From positions 1 through 8,718 of the forward strand of contig JAPHRL010000119.1 of NCBI GenBank assembly GCA_026195755.1: 8,718 nt of DNA, read 5' to 3'. Shown one piece after another: positions 1 to 6,800 of this stretch (positions within the stretch are counted from its first letter, which is position 1; each line of letters opens with the position of its first letter). A program made the translations under genes and the position numbers. The notes under the pieces are model-generated. The model was given only the letters and a program-made list of their open reading frames with translations, was not told where the DNA came from and did not search any database. This stretch comes from Kangiella sp. (lineage in GTDB: Bacteria > Pseudomonadota > Gammaproteobacteria > Enterobacterales > Kangiellaceae).

Positions 1-115
1 CAACTGGGGCCGCGCTGCCACCCATCCTGCCAGAGGTTTGGAGGGGTAGGATTTCCAGCAATGGATAGCAGCTTAATGCGGCGATTCCCAGACTTGCTCC
101 TCTTTGAGGAGTCGT
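1..115. other. Left edge, no supported gene
   Basis: This stretch lies downstream of the minus-strand secreted-protein gene. Plus frame 1 is open from base 1 to a TAA at 127-129, and plus frames 2 and 3 close at 47-49 and 66-68. None of the three short tails resembles a protein end I recognise. On the minus strand an ATG at the left edge opens a reading frame that leaves the window after eight codons. It could be the tail of a convergent neighbour or the start of a downstream gene, but neither can be decided from this sequence. Confidence 0.4.
97..111 (-). terminator. Short hairpin just after the secreted-protein stop codon
   Basis: CTCCTC and GAGGAG form a perfect 6-bp stem around a TTT triloop (AAA on the minus strand), four bases beyond the TAA at 116-118. 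In the minus direction the stem is followed by CAAGTCTGG, with no U-run, so it is at best a weak or Rho-assisted transcription end. It may only protect the mRNA 3' end. Confidence 0.3.
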
Positions 116-1915
116 TTACTGCGGCATAAGTTTCCTTCTGATGCCGAACAGTGCTAATCCTAGCAATAGCCAAAGCGAGGTTGAGCCACCACCACCGCCA
201 GACACTGCTTCGGGTTGCGGGCTGGGTGGAGGAGCGGGTGGCTCTGAGCCACCGATCTCGCTATTGTCTTTCAATATAAACAGTCCATTGGAGATATCGC
301 TCACCAGAATATTGCCGCTCGGTAGGTAAGGATACGTTCCCCAAGCTCCATCAAACTGTGAGTCATTAGCTTCAGGAATTGGATAAGTGTCGAAGAAACC
401 AATCTCTTTGGGGGCAACAGGATTGGAAACATCGAGAACCGTTAACCCACGTTTGTAGTTGGACATATAGTATTTGTCTTCGAGGGTAAAACCGTTGTGG
501 TCAATCGCTGGTGTCGAGCCGACATAAGAGCCAACAATTCTAGGTGAGGTTAAATCCTGAATATCCATCACATAAAGGGTCGAGTTGACACCTCGATTTC
601 GCTCGTCAAGTTCGTCCTGAATAAAGATGTAATTTTTATCTTTTGAGTACCAGCCTGAATGCGTATAACTGGCGCCGGCATAACTGGTTGTGCTGATCTT
701 AAATGGGTTGGATTTATCGGTGGTGTCCCAGATATCGACCGTATTTTCATTAAAGTCGATAAAGAGCTCACAAGGATCATGACCGCTGGCACATTGGCCT
801 GTGCGCGTATCATCAATGATTAAATTGGTTGCATCATGCACATAACCGGCTGAACCAGGGGTTGTGACAAGCGCAGGATTAACTGGGTCAACCAGATCAA
901 ATACACGATAAGAACCATTATCAAGATTCGAGCCGGTAATGTATAAGTAGGCTTGGTGACCATCAAGTGCGGTACCGTCGGCGTAATTGATATTGCCGAG
1001 ATAGACGTTATGAGCAGTCTGAAAGACATTGATAGTATTTACCAGCTCAATCGAATCAGGTGCATTGCTCAGGTCGATAATTTGCAAGCCACCCTGCCCT
1101 TCGGTGGTGACGTATGCATAAGTTTTGTATTGTGCCGTATCCTCATCAAAATACTGATAAACTTTCACATCACGCCAAGTACTATTGGCGCCAGTAATGG
1201 TATCAACTTCAACCGGGTTTTCCGGGTCAGTGACATCAATAAGTACAGTGCCGTTATAAAGGCCCATGACGGCGTATTCACGATTATTGTTGAGGTCTAT
1301 ATAACCCCAGATGTCATTAGCGCTTGAGGGAGTTGAAGTCAATTGGCTTAGAGGTAAATGAGATTCTAAATCGATATTAAAACAAGGATATTCACCGGCT
1401 TGACCATTAGCGCAGGGTAATTGTTTTTCGACACTGGTAGTGATTTTTTGGTAGCGCTCGAGTAAATCGAGGTATTCGGGCTTAAGGCGTTGTTCGGGCA
1501 AACCTTTTGCATCCCGTACTAAGTGAAAACCTTTATTGGCCAGTTTCTCGCGGTAGTCGGCAGGAATACCTGTGATGGTTGTCAGATGCTGATCAGGATT
1601 TTGCTTCGTGAAATTATCCTGGGTCGAAAAGCCGCCTGTAATTGCGACCATATCGTTCAACAAATAGAAAATATCCATCTCGCCAGCATGGTAAGTTCCT
1701 GATGCTACGTGGATTTTGTCGCCTTTGCTGGATTGGTTTACGGCATAGGCAATGCTGGCGCAAGGAGCGGATGGCTTAGAGCAGTCGCCTTGATCGGAGC
1801 CATTTTCAGCAACATAGCGCACCGGATGCGAGCCACTATGGGCCGAAACTGATGAGTTCAGTAAAGAGGTGAGTACTAAGGCAATACTTCCTGTGGCTGT
1901 AATTATGGATTTCAT
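116..1915 (-). CDS. Choice-of-anchor B family secreted protein with LVIVD repeats and GlyGly-CTERM tail
   Basis: This 599-residue exported protein has four visible parts. Residues 1-25 form a signal peptide with probable cleavage after SVSA. Residues about 33-115 resemble the opening of a right-handed beta-helix (YVAENGSD, then ASIAYAV and VASGTY). Residues about 200-550 hold at least six copies of a unit in which a strand ends in a D, followed by a x-D-P-x-x-P turn: near 226, 280, 340, 396, 450 and 494. This is the LVIVD pattern, thought to fold as a beta-propeller. The end is a proline-rich linker (559-568), a glycine run (573-577), a hydrophobic stretch (581-591) and RRK (593-595). That tail is the GlyGly-CTERM signal, which rhombosortase proteases cut and which goes with type II secretion. 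Cysteine pairs 45/52, 168/178 and 375/382 suggest disulfides. The ATG at 1915 fits the signal peptide, with a modest GGGG upstream. Family and sorting are clear; ligand and biological role are unknown. No rhombosortase gene is visible here. Confidence 0.85.
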   Translation of the reverse strand: MKSIITATGSIALVLTSLLNSSVSAHSGSHPVRYVAENGSDQGDCSKPSAPCASIAYAVNQSSKGDKIHVASGTYHAGEMDIFYLLNDMVAITGGFSTQDNFTKQNPDQHLTTITGIPADYREKLANKGFHLVRDAKGLPEQRLKPEYLDLLERYQKITTSVEKQLPCANGQAGEYPCFNIDLESHLPLSQLTSTPSSANDIWGYIDLNNNREYAVMGLYNGTVLIDVTDPENPVEVDTITGANSTWRDVKVYQYFDEDTAQYKTYAYVTTEGQGGLQIIDLSNAPDSIELVNTINVFQTAHNVYLGNINYADGTALDGHQAYLYITGSNLDNGSYRVFDLVDPVNPALVTTPGSAGYVHDATNLIIDDTRTGQCASGHDPCELFIDFNENTVDIWDTTDKSNPFKISTTSYAGASYTHSGWYSKDKNYIFIQDELDERNRGVNSTLYVMDIQDLTSPRIVGSYVGSTPAIDHNGFTLEDKYYMSNYKRGLTVLDVSNPVAPKEIGFFDTYPIPEANDSQFDGAWGTYPYLPSGNILVSDISNGLFILKDNSEIGGSEPPAPPPSPQPEAVSGGGGGSTSLWLLLGLALFGIRRKLMPQ

Positions 1916-2007
1916 GTGAGCTACCCCGCTTCTATCCTGTCAATCTATCGGAGAAAGTTTTTCAGAACTTACGACAATATCACATTAAAACAATAAGACG
2001 CTGAACA

Positions 2008-2023
2008 GTTACAATTGGTTACA
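2008..2023. repeat. Two GTTACA direct repeats, 10 bp apart
   Basis: GTTACA occurs at 2008-2013 and 2018-2023, one helical turn apart, in the divergent gap between the secreted-protein gene and the hydrolase gene. Repeats on one face of the helix are a common layout for activator binding, but no known regulator can be named. Chance is possible in AT-rich DNA. Confidence 0.3.
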
Positions 2024-2029
2024 GAAATC

Positions 2030-2054
2030 TGCATTAAATCAGGGAGTTAATGCA
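2030..2054. promoter_or_regulatory. Perfect 8-bp inverted repeat in a divergent promoter gap
   Basis: TGCATTAA (2030-2037) and TTAATGCA (2047-2054) are perfect inverted arms separated by nine bases. The dyad lies 37 bases before the hydrolase ATG. A possible plus-strand -10 (TAGAAT, 2055-2060) follows directly, although no good -35 sits at the right distance. The layout suits a dimeric regulator acting on the hydrolase promoter. Used as an RNA hairpin it would lack a U-run, so it is not a terminator. Confidence 0.45.
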
Positions 2055-2091
2055 TAGAATAAGAAACTAAAAGAAGTAAAGGGGCACGGTT

Positions 2092-3129
2092 ATGAAGTCG
2101 CTATTATTAGTGGTTTTGATGCTGTTGAGCAGCGGATCTATGCATGCTATCGAGAAAGATTCAGTATCCGATTGGGCTCTGCCTGAAGGTAGTGAGCTGA
2201 TTGATATCAATGGTCATGCATTGCACTTTCGGCAATTGGGCAAGAGTCAAAGAGCAAAGCCATATTTGTTGCTATTATCAGGCCCTACCGACAATTGGCA
2301 CAGCGATAGTGGCTGGTGGTCATTAGCACAAAATTTTCTTGCTCAAGAATACCGTACAGTTGTAATTGACCGAGCCGGTCATGCCTGGTCGGAGTCCGTT
2401 AAAAATCCATCTTACCAGTATTTTGCGAAGGATTTAGCTAAGTTTATTGTGCAGCAAGATGACCCCGTCATAATAGTGGCATTTGCCAGTTCGAACCTAT
2501 CGGTACACATGCTCCTGAAAGATAATGAAGCTGCTGCTTATGTAAAAGGTGCAGTGCTAATTGATCCCGATGTTTTGACCAGACACTCCATTGGACATTA
2601 CAGCTCCGAAACCGAACGCTATCGAAAAGGTTGGAGTGAGATCGAGCAGTTTATCAATGACGGTAAATACGATGACATCATGCAGCAGAAAATCAATGAT
2701 GAGCGAGAGCATTTACAGTCGATTATTTCTGGGGAGCATGAACACTATATGGATTGGAATTTCTATTCGGCGATTGAAAAGGTCAGAAATACTCGACGTT
2801 ACCAATTAGACAAATTTCGAGAAACCACTCATTACCGTGAAGATCTGATTCAAGCACAAAATAATCCACTACCAGTCGATCTACCGTTGGTCATTATTGA
2901 TAGTGATTTTGAAACAGGTTACTTGCCGAAAATTGAGGACGAGTCAGTTAAAGCATCCATTATTCAATGGCGAGATGAAGGAAGGGATTGGTTTTTTCAA
3001 ATAGCTCAAAAGAGCGAATGCGGCGCTTACTGGCCGGTTGCCTCGCAAGAACACCTGATCATGATGGAACAGCCCGAGCTACTCACTCGGGCCGTTGAAA
3101 AAATACTAAGTTGTGAGCAACAAAATTAA
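2092..3129 (+). CDS. Exported alpha/beta-hydrolase-like protein
   Basis: This 345-residue protein starts with a probable signal peptide (residues 1-19, cut after MHA). The start ATG is preceded by AAAGGGG seven bases away. Hydrolase-fold landmarks appear in order: strand plus turn LLLLSGPTDNWH (59-70), the motif VVIDRAGHAWSE (90-101), which is typical of the family, a late strand LPLVIIDSD (264-272) that could carry the acid residue, and HLIMMEQPELL (321-331), where H321 is the expected catalytic histidine. The nucleophile elbow, normally G-x-S-x-G, reads AFASSN at 130-135. In the natural alignment the nucleophile position is A132, with serines only at 133 and 134. The protein may therefore be an inactive relative, or use a shifted serine. 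Substrate is unknown; it would act in the periplasm or outside the cell. Its stop codon shares TTAA with the convergent malic enzyme gene. Confidence 0.75.
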   Translation: MKSLLLVVLMLLSSGSMHAIEKDSVSDWALPEGSELIDINGHALHFRQLGKSQRAKPYLLLLSGPTDNWHSDSGWWSLAQNFLAQEYRTVVIDRAGHAWSESVKNPSYQYFAKDLAKFIVQQDDPVIIVAFASSNLSVHMLLKDNEAAAYVKGAVLIDPDVLTRHSIGHYSSETERYRKGWSEIEQFINDGKYDDIMQQKINDEREHLQSIISGEHEHYMDWNFYSAIEKVRNTRRYQLDKFRETTHYREDLIQAQNNPLPVDLPLVIIDSDFETGYLPKIEDESVKASIIQWRDEGRDWFFQIAQKSECGAYWPVASQEHLIMMEQPELLTRAVEKILSCEQQN

Positions 3130-4319
3130 AGCGGGCGTTGCACACCATCTTTAATCGCCTGCTGTTTTACCGCTTCAGCAATTTTTTGGGCCACATTGCG
3201 GTTCAAGGGATCGGGCAGAACGTGATCCGCGGCTAAGTGATTGACCGCATCAGCAAGCGCATAGGCGGCGGCAATTTTCATGGCTTCGGTAATACGGGTT
3301 GCACGAGCTTCCAGCGCACCGCGGAAAATACCCGGGAAGGCCAATACGTTATTAACCTGATTCGGGAAATCGCTACGTCCCGTGCCGACAACAGCTGCTC
3401 CGGCAGCAATTGCTTCATCAGGCATAATTTCCGGGATCGGGTTGGCCATTGCCAGAATGATCGGATCCTTGTTCATTAGTTTGATGTTTTCGCCAGTTAA
3501 CAAGTTGCCTTTGGACACACCGATAAAGACATCGGAATTTGTTAATGCATCCAACAATTTGCCATTACGGTTATGACGGTTGGTATAGGCCAGTAATTTC
3601 TTCTTCTCATCATTTAGATCAGAACGGTCAGGTGAAATGATACCTTGGGAATCGCAGACCAGCACATCCTCAACCGGAATACAGGCTGCTTCATCGTGGC
3701 CAACACAACGGAGGAGTTTCGCAATGGCGGTACCGGCTGCACCAGCGCCATTGATTACGACTTTAAGTTGTTTTATGTCTTTACCGGTGACTTTACAGGC
3801 ATTGATTAAGGCTGCCAGTAAAACAATCGCAGTACCGTGTTGGTCATCGTGGAATACCGGAATGCCAATGTCCTGCAGCGCTTCTTCAATTTCGAAGCAT
3901 TTGGGCGCCGCGATATCTTCCAGGTTGATGCCACCAAAAGTTGGCGCAATCGCTTTCACTGCAGTAATGATTTCTGCAGCACTTTTAGCGTCGAGCACCA
4001 AAGGCACTCCATCAATATCCGCGAACTCTTTAAACAAAATGGCTTTGCCTTCCATCACAGGCAGCGCAGCTTCGGGGCCAATATTGCCAAGACCCAATAC
4101 CGCTGAACCATCGGATACGATAGCCACAGAATTACCTTTCATGGTGTAGAGGTAACTGGAGTTTTTATCTTTGGCGATATGGTTAGAAACGGCTGCTACG
4201 CCGGGAGTGTAGGCAATGGATAAGTCTTCACGATTCTGAAGCGGGACTTTGCTCTTGATGGCCCACTTGCCACGTAAATAACGATGAATATCTAGAGATT
4301 TTTTGAAGTAGTCGCTCAT
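3126..4319 (-). CDS. Malic enzyme, short single-domain form (oxaloacetate-decarboxylating malate dehydrogenase)
   Basis: The enzyme oxidatively decarboxylates malate to pyruvate and CO2 while reducing NAD(P)+, feeding gluconeogenesis or supplying NADPH. At 397 residues it matches the short bacterial form and lacks the phosphotransacetylase-like C-terminal domain of E. coli MaeB. Visible residues are the catalytic Tyr in AYTPG (Y37), the general-base Lys in MEGKA (K92), the metal ligands in LEDIAAP (E134, D135) and HDDQHG (D159), and the nucleotide-binding loop GAGAAG (191-196). SDGSAVLGLGNIGPEA (69-84) and AMANPIPEI (290-298) are also family hallmarks. Cofactor preference cannot be read safely from the sequence. 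The ATG at 4319 fits the family N-terminus, but I see no good Shine-Dalgarno before it, so translation may start weakly. The 3' end overlaps the convergent hydrolase gene by four bases, leaving no room for a private terminator. Confidence 0.93.
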   Translation of the reverse strand: MSDYFKKSLDIHRYLRGKWAIKSKVPLQNREDLSIAYTPGVAAVSNHIAKDKNSSYLYTMKGNSVAIVSDGSAVLGLGNIGPEAALPVMEGKAILFKEFADIDGVPLVLDAKSAAEIITAVKAIAPTFGGINLEDIAAPKCFEIEEALQDIGIPVFHDDQHGTAIVLLAALINACKVTGKDIKQLKVVINGAGAAGTAIAKLLRCVGHDEAACIPVEDVLVCDSQGIISPDRSDLNDEKKKLLAYTNRHNRNGKLLDALTNSDVFIGVSKGNLLTGENIKLMNKDPIILAMANPIPEIMPDEAIAAGAAVVGTGRSDFPNQVNNVLAFPGIFRGALEARATRITEAMKIAAAYALADAVNHLAADHVLPDPLNRNVAQKIAEAVKQQAIKDGVQRPL

Positions 4320-4371
4320 AAGTTAGTCAAACTTAATTAGGTTCGCCATAAATGGGTGCAATGATACGCTT

Positions 4372-4377
4372 ATTGTA
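4372..4377 (-). promoter_or_regulatory. Possible -10 box for the malic enzyme gene
   Basis: Read on the minus strand these bases are TACAAT, five of six matches to the sigma-70 -10 consensus, about 53 bases before the malic enzyme ATG. No convincing -35 stands 16-18 bases upstream. The only other candidate is a TTGCAC/TAATTA pair closer to the gene, with a weak -10. Confidence 0.3.
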
Positions 4378-4432
4378 CGGGAATTGTGGTCGGATTAGCA
4401 GGGTTCATCGAGATTGTAAGGAAATAAATAGA

Positions 4433-4464
4433 GCTAGCGCAAGGTTTTAACAGCCCGCGCTAGC
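4433..4464 (-). terminator. Probable terminator of the oxidoreductase-DoxX operon
   Basis: GCTAGCGC (4433-4440) and GCGCTAGC (4457-4464) form a perfect GC-rich 8-bp stem with a 16-base loop. It starts 15 bases past the DoxX stop codon. In the minus direction the stem is followed by TCTATTTATTTCC, U-rich but interrupted. Position and composition favour an intrinsic terminator separating this operon from the malic enzyme gene; the long loop and broken U-tract make it imperfect. Confidence 0.5.
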
Positions 4465-4479
4465 AAACTCCATCAGTCA

Positions 4480-5070
4480 TTATTTTTTATGGGGAAATGC
4501 TTTGCTTAACCAGTAGTCTGCCGAGACGTATCGCCCTGCGCCGGTAAAGAAGAGGGATAGCAGCACGATGAAGTAAGTTGCTGCAAATTCGATACCATTT
4601 TGCAGTACAACAATATTCCCTTTAGCGGTTAGCCAGCTGTAATTACCATGATCCTGGAGAATGGTTCGTGCTCTTGCAAGGCGCTCGGAAATTTCTGGAT
4701 CGGTTGATTGCGCGATGGCAAACCAGCCGTTATCCCAATGTACCGCAAAAATGGCGACCAGCATGGTAATCAACAATGGGATGACTGCCCAGCGAACGGC
4801 GAAACCTGTCAATAACAAAACGGCACCAACGGTTTCTGTACTTGCCGCTAAAAAAGTCATCACATCGGGAAATGGTAATCCTAAGCCCCATTCGCTATTG
4901 CCAAACCAGTTTGAAGTGCTCTCGAAGTTGGCAAATTTTCGTGTCCCAGCTTCCCAGAAAGGGAAGAATAATAATACACGAAACAGTAACGGCGGTAAGC
5001 CATCAAGGTGTTTAACTGTATTACACACTGCCCCGGTAAAACTGTAATATTTATCCGCTAAAGTTTGCAT
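4480..5070 (-). CDS. DoxX family integral membrane protein
   Basis: This roughly 196-residue protein has the DoxX layout: a first membrane segment around LLFRVLLFFPFWEAGTRKF, where the conserved aromatic/small run is followed by a charged K-F pair. Next come a loop with WFG and LPFP, two hydrophobic helices (FLAASTETVGAVLLLTGF and WAVIPLLITMLVAIFAVH), a soluble insert with acidic and basic residues, and a last helix (AATYFIVLLSLFFTGAGR). DoxX proteins sit in the inner membrane and several are linked to quinone or thiol redox functions, but this member's activity is unknown. I place the start at the ATG at 5070, seven bases after AAAGGAG. A TTG one codon earlier (5073) would be only four bases away. 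The gene follows the FMN oxidoreductase gene by 24 bases, so the two are almost certainly co-transcribed. Confidence 0.85.
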   Translation of the reverse strand: MQTLADKYYSFTGAVCNTVKHLDGLPPLLFRVLLFFPFWEAGTRKFANFESTSNWFGNSEWGLGLPFPDVMTFLAASTETVGAVLLLTGFAVRWAVIPLLITMLVAIFAVHWDNGWFAIAQSTDPEISERLARARTILQDHGNYSWLTAKGNIVVLQNGIEFAATYFIVLLSLFFTGAGRYVSADYWLSKAFPHKK

Positions 5071-5094
5071 CAATATGCTCCTTTGGGTGTGAAT

Positions 5095-6615
5095 TTAAAG
5101 ATTCTTAGTCGGAATCTTATTTTCTTGGTAAGGGTGAACCTTATCTATTGGAGTCGAAAGTCCGGTTTCTGTTACAAGCCGCATATGATGGCGCTTTAAT
5201 CGGCGAGGTTCTTTGACCCCGCAAGAGTGCGCAATCATACCGACTGCTTTAACCATATTCTTATGATAATGATAGACACGAACCGATTTGTCTGTGATAT
5301 CCAGCCCCTTTTGTAGATCGGGATCATGGGTGGTAACGCCCGTTGGGCAGGTGTTTTTGTTGCATTGCATGGCTTGGATACAGCCAAGAGCGAACATAAA
5401 CCCGCGTGCTGACAGGGCAAAATCTGCCCCCATTGCCAAGGCCCAGGCCACTGCCGATGGGTTTATCATTTTGCCTGAGCAGATAACTTTGATGCGATCG
5501 CGTAATCCCTGCTGTTGTAGAATATCGATAGCCATGGGCAGGCTTTCTTTTAAGGTTAAGCCTACATAATCAAATAAAGGTTGTGGCGCTGCCCCTGAAC
5601 CACCATCGGCGCTATCAATGGTAATAAAGTCGGGTGCAAATTCGATGCCACGTTTATGGATCTCTGCACAAAGATCAAATAAGAAATGCTCGCCGCCGAG
5701 CACCGTCTTAAAGCCGACCGGCTTGCCCGTGATGTCACGTATGCGGTTAATCATATCCAGCAAGTCACCAACGTTATGAATCTCACGGTGGCCATTGGGG
5801 CTAATCGAAGCTTCTCCTTCGGGGATGCCTCGAATTCGCGCGATTTCAGCAGTGACTTTCTCTGCAGGAAGAATACCGCCCTTACCCGGCTTGGCGCCTT
5901 GCGCTAATTTAAGCTCGATCATTTTAACTTGGGGATGTTGCGCAACTTCTTTGAGTTTATCGTCGTTTAATTTGCCTTCTGCATCACGAGCGCCATATTT
6001 TGCGGTCCCTATCTGGAATACCACATCACCACCGCCCGCCAGATGATACGATGATAAACCGCCCTCACCGGTGTTAATCCAGCAACCCGCTCGTGCAGCC
6101 CCACGAGATAAGGCTTCCACAGCGACTTTAGAAAGCGCACCATAGCTCATACCGGAAATATTGAAGAAGCTGCGAGCAAGGTAGGGTGTTCTACAATAGG
6201 GGCCAATCATCACCGGCGGTGCTTCAACAGCATTTTCTTCCTGAGTTGGAAATTGATCATTCATGAACAGAACCGTCCCGACCTGGTTCAAATTTCGAGT
6301 GGAACCAAAAGCCTGAGTTCGACTGATATTTTTAGCGGCTCGATAGACCCAGGTTCGCTCTGCACGATTAAAAGGCAATTCCTCGCGATCCATGGAAAAA
6401 AAGTACTGACGGAAAAACTCACCTAAATGTTCAAACCAGTAGCGAAAACGACCAATGACTGGGAAATTGTGTCGAATCGCGTGCTTTTTCTGAGTAGAAT
6501 CAATGATATAAAAGGTGATAATGGTCAAAACCAAGAGGATGATAGCAATGACAAAAAAGCCCGCTATCCACTCCATAACGGTTTTAACAAATGACATGAA
6601 GCCTTCTAATTGCAT
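5095..6615 (-). CDS. Membrane-anchored FMN-binding glutamate synthase family protein
   Basis: The 506-residue product carries the FMN/iron-sulfur domain of the glutamate synthase large subunit but lacks the N-terminal glutaminase domain. It therefore cannot itself release ammonia from glutamine like GltB. A hydrophobic helix at about 12-38 anchors it in the inner membrane. The synthase domain follows from about 100: SGMSYGALSKVAVEALSRGA (154-173), TGEGG (182-186), KLAQGAKPGKGG (236-247) and DSADGGSGAAP (334-344), all flavin/substrate-region hallmarks. C412, C418 and C423 (C-x5-C-x4-C) match the 3Fe-4S ligands of GltB. The ATG at 6615 follows GGAAGG by nine bases; a second in-frame Met at residue 7 has weaker support. 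The reaction and electron partner of stand-alone family members are not settled. It is first in an operon with the DoxX gene and divergent from the sigma/anti-sigma pair. Confidence 0.88.
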   Translation of the reverse strand: MQLEGFMSFVKTVMEWIAGFFVIAIILLVLTIITFYIIDSTQKKHAIRHNFPVIGRFRYWFEHLGEFFRQYFFSMDREELPFNRAERTWVYRAAKNISRTQAFGSTRNLNQVGTVLFMNDQFPTQEENAVEAPPVMIGPYCRTPYLARSFFNISGMSYGALSKVAVEALSRGAARAGCWINTGEGGLSSYHLAGGGDVVFQIGTAKYGARDAEGKLNDDKLKEVAQHPQVKMIELKLAQGAKPGKGGILPAEKVTAEIARIRGIPEGEASISPNGHREIHNVGDLLDMINRIRDITGKPVGFKTVLGGEHFLFDLCAEIHKRGIEFAPDFITIDSADGGSGAAPQPLFDYVGLTLKESLPMAIDILQQQGLRDRIKVICSGKMINPSAVAWALAMGADFALSARGFMFALGCIQAMQCNKNTCPTGVTTHDPDLQKGLDITDKSVRVYHYHKNMVKAVGMIAHSCGVKEPRRLKRHHMRLVTETGLSTPIDKVHPYQENKIPTKNL

Positions 6616-6662
6616 CGATTTATACCTTCCAGTGAATTAAAAAAGTGTGCAGACATAATTTA

Positions 6663-6687
6663 TCACTCAATATACTATTGATAGTGA
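6663..6687. promoter_or_regulatory. Interrupted dyad overlapping the oxidoreductase promoter
   Basis: TCACTCAATA (6663-6672) pairs with TATTG (6676-6680) and AGTGA (6683-6687), leaving a two-base bulge (AT, 6681-6682) and a three-base centre. It covers the proposed minus-strand -10 and most of the spacer, the usual place for a repressor operator. The regulator is unknown. A and T predominate, so part of the symmetry could be chance. Confidence 0.35.
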
Positions 6688-6696
6688 AAACTGCAA
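6669..6696 (-). promoter_or_regulatory. Sigma-70 type promoter of the oxidoreductase-DoxX operon
   Basis: On the minus strand the sequence reads TTGCAG (6691-6696), a 16-base spacer, then TATATT (6669-6674). The -10 matches five of six consensus positions and the -35 three of six. Transcription would start about 45 bases before the ATG at 6615, giving a short leader that contains the GGAAGG ribosome site. No comparably good promoter is visible for the divergent sigma gene. TATTCT at 6745-6750 is a weak -10 candidate for it, lacking a partner -35. Confidence 0.45.
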
Positions 6697-6800
6697 TTAT
6701 TAGCTAGGGTGTAATATTGATAGCAAATGCTACTCTAATGCCGTTATTCTAATAGGCATGGCCACCTTGGGTCGAAGTAACGATGAATTAAAGAGGATTG

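Noticed and set aside
1..129. Open plus frame running from base 1 to a TAA at 127-129, as a possible C-terminal fragment of a gene
   Set aside because: Composition is rich in Arg, Pro and Phe with no recognisable motif, and it overlaps the well-supported minus-strand gene. The other two plus frames also stop within 70 bases, so no choice is possible.
953..1327. Plus-strand ORF opposite the secreted-protein gene
   Set aside because: It lies wholly inside the LVIVD repeat region on the other strand and shows no domain of its own.
1939..1944. Consensus TTGACA on the minus strand upstream of the secreted-protein gene
   Set aside because: It lies so close to the ATG that the matching -10 would fall at the start codon, and the sequence there (CTCACA) does not fit.
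3637..4149. Long plus-strand ORF opposite the malic enzyme gene
   Set aside because: It is the antisense shadow of a clearly conserved enzyme; it has no convincing ribosome site and is low in complexity (Ala/Ser/Pro).
4321..4479. Riboswitch or small RNA in the gap before the malic enzyme gene
   Set aside because: Apart from the 8-bp stem best explained as the upstream operon's terminator, I see no conserved riboswitch core or further paired structure.
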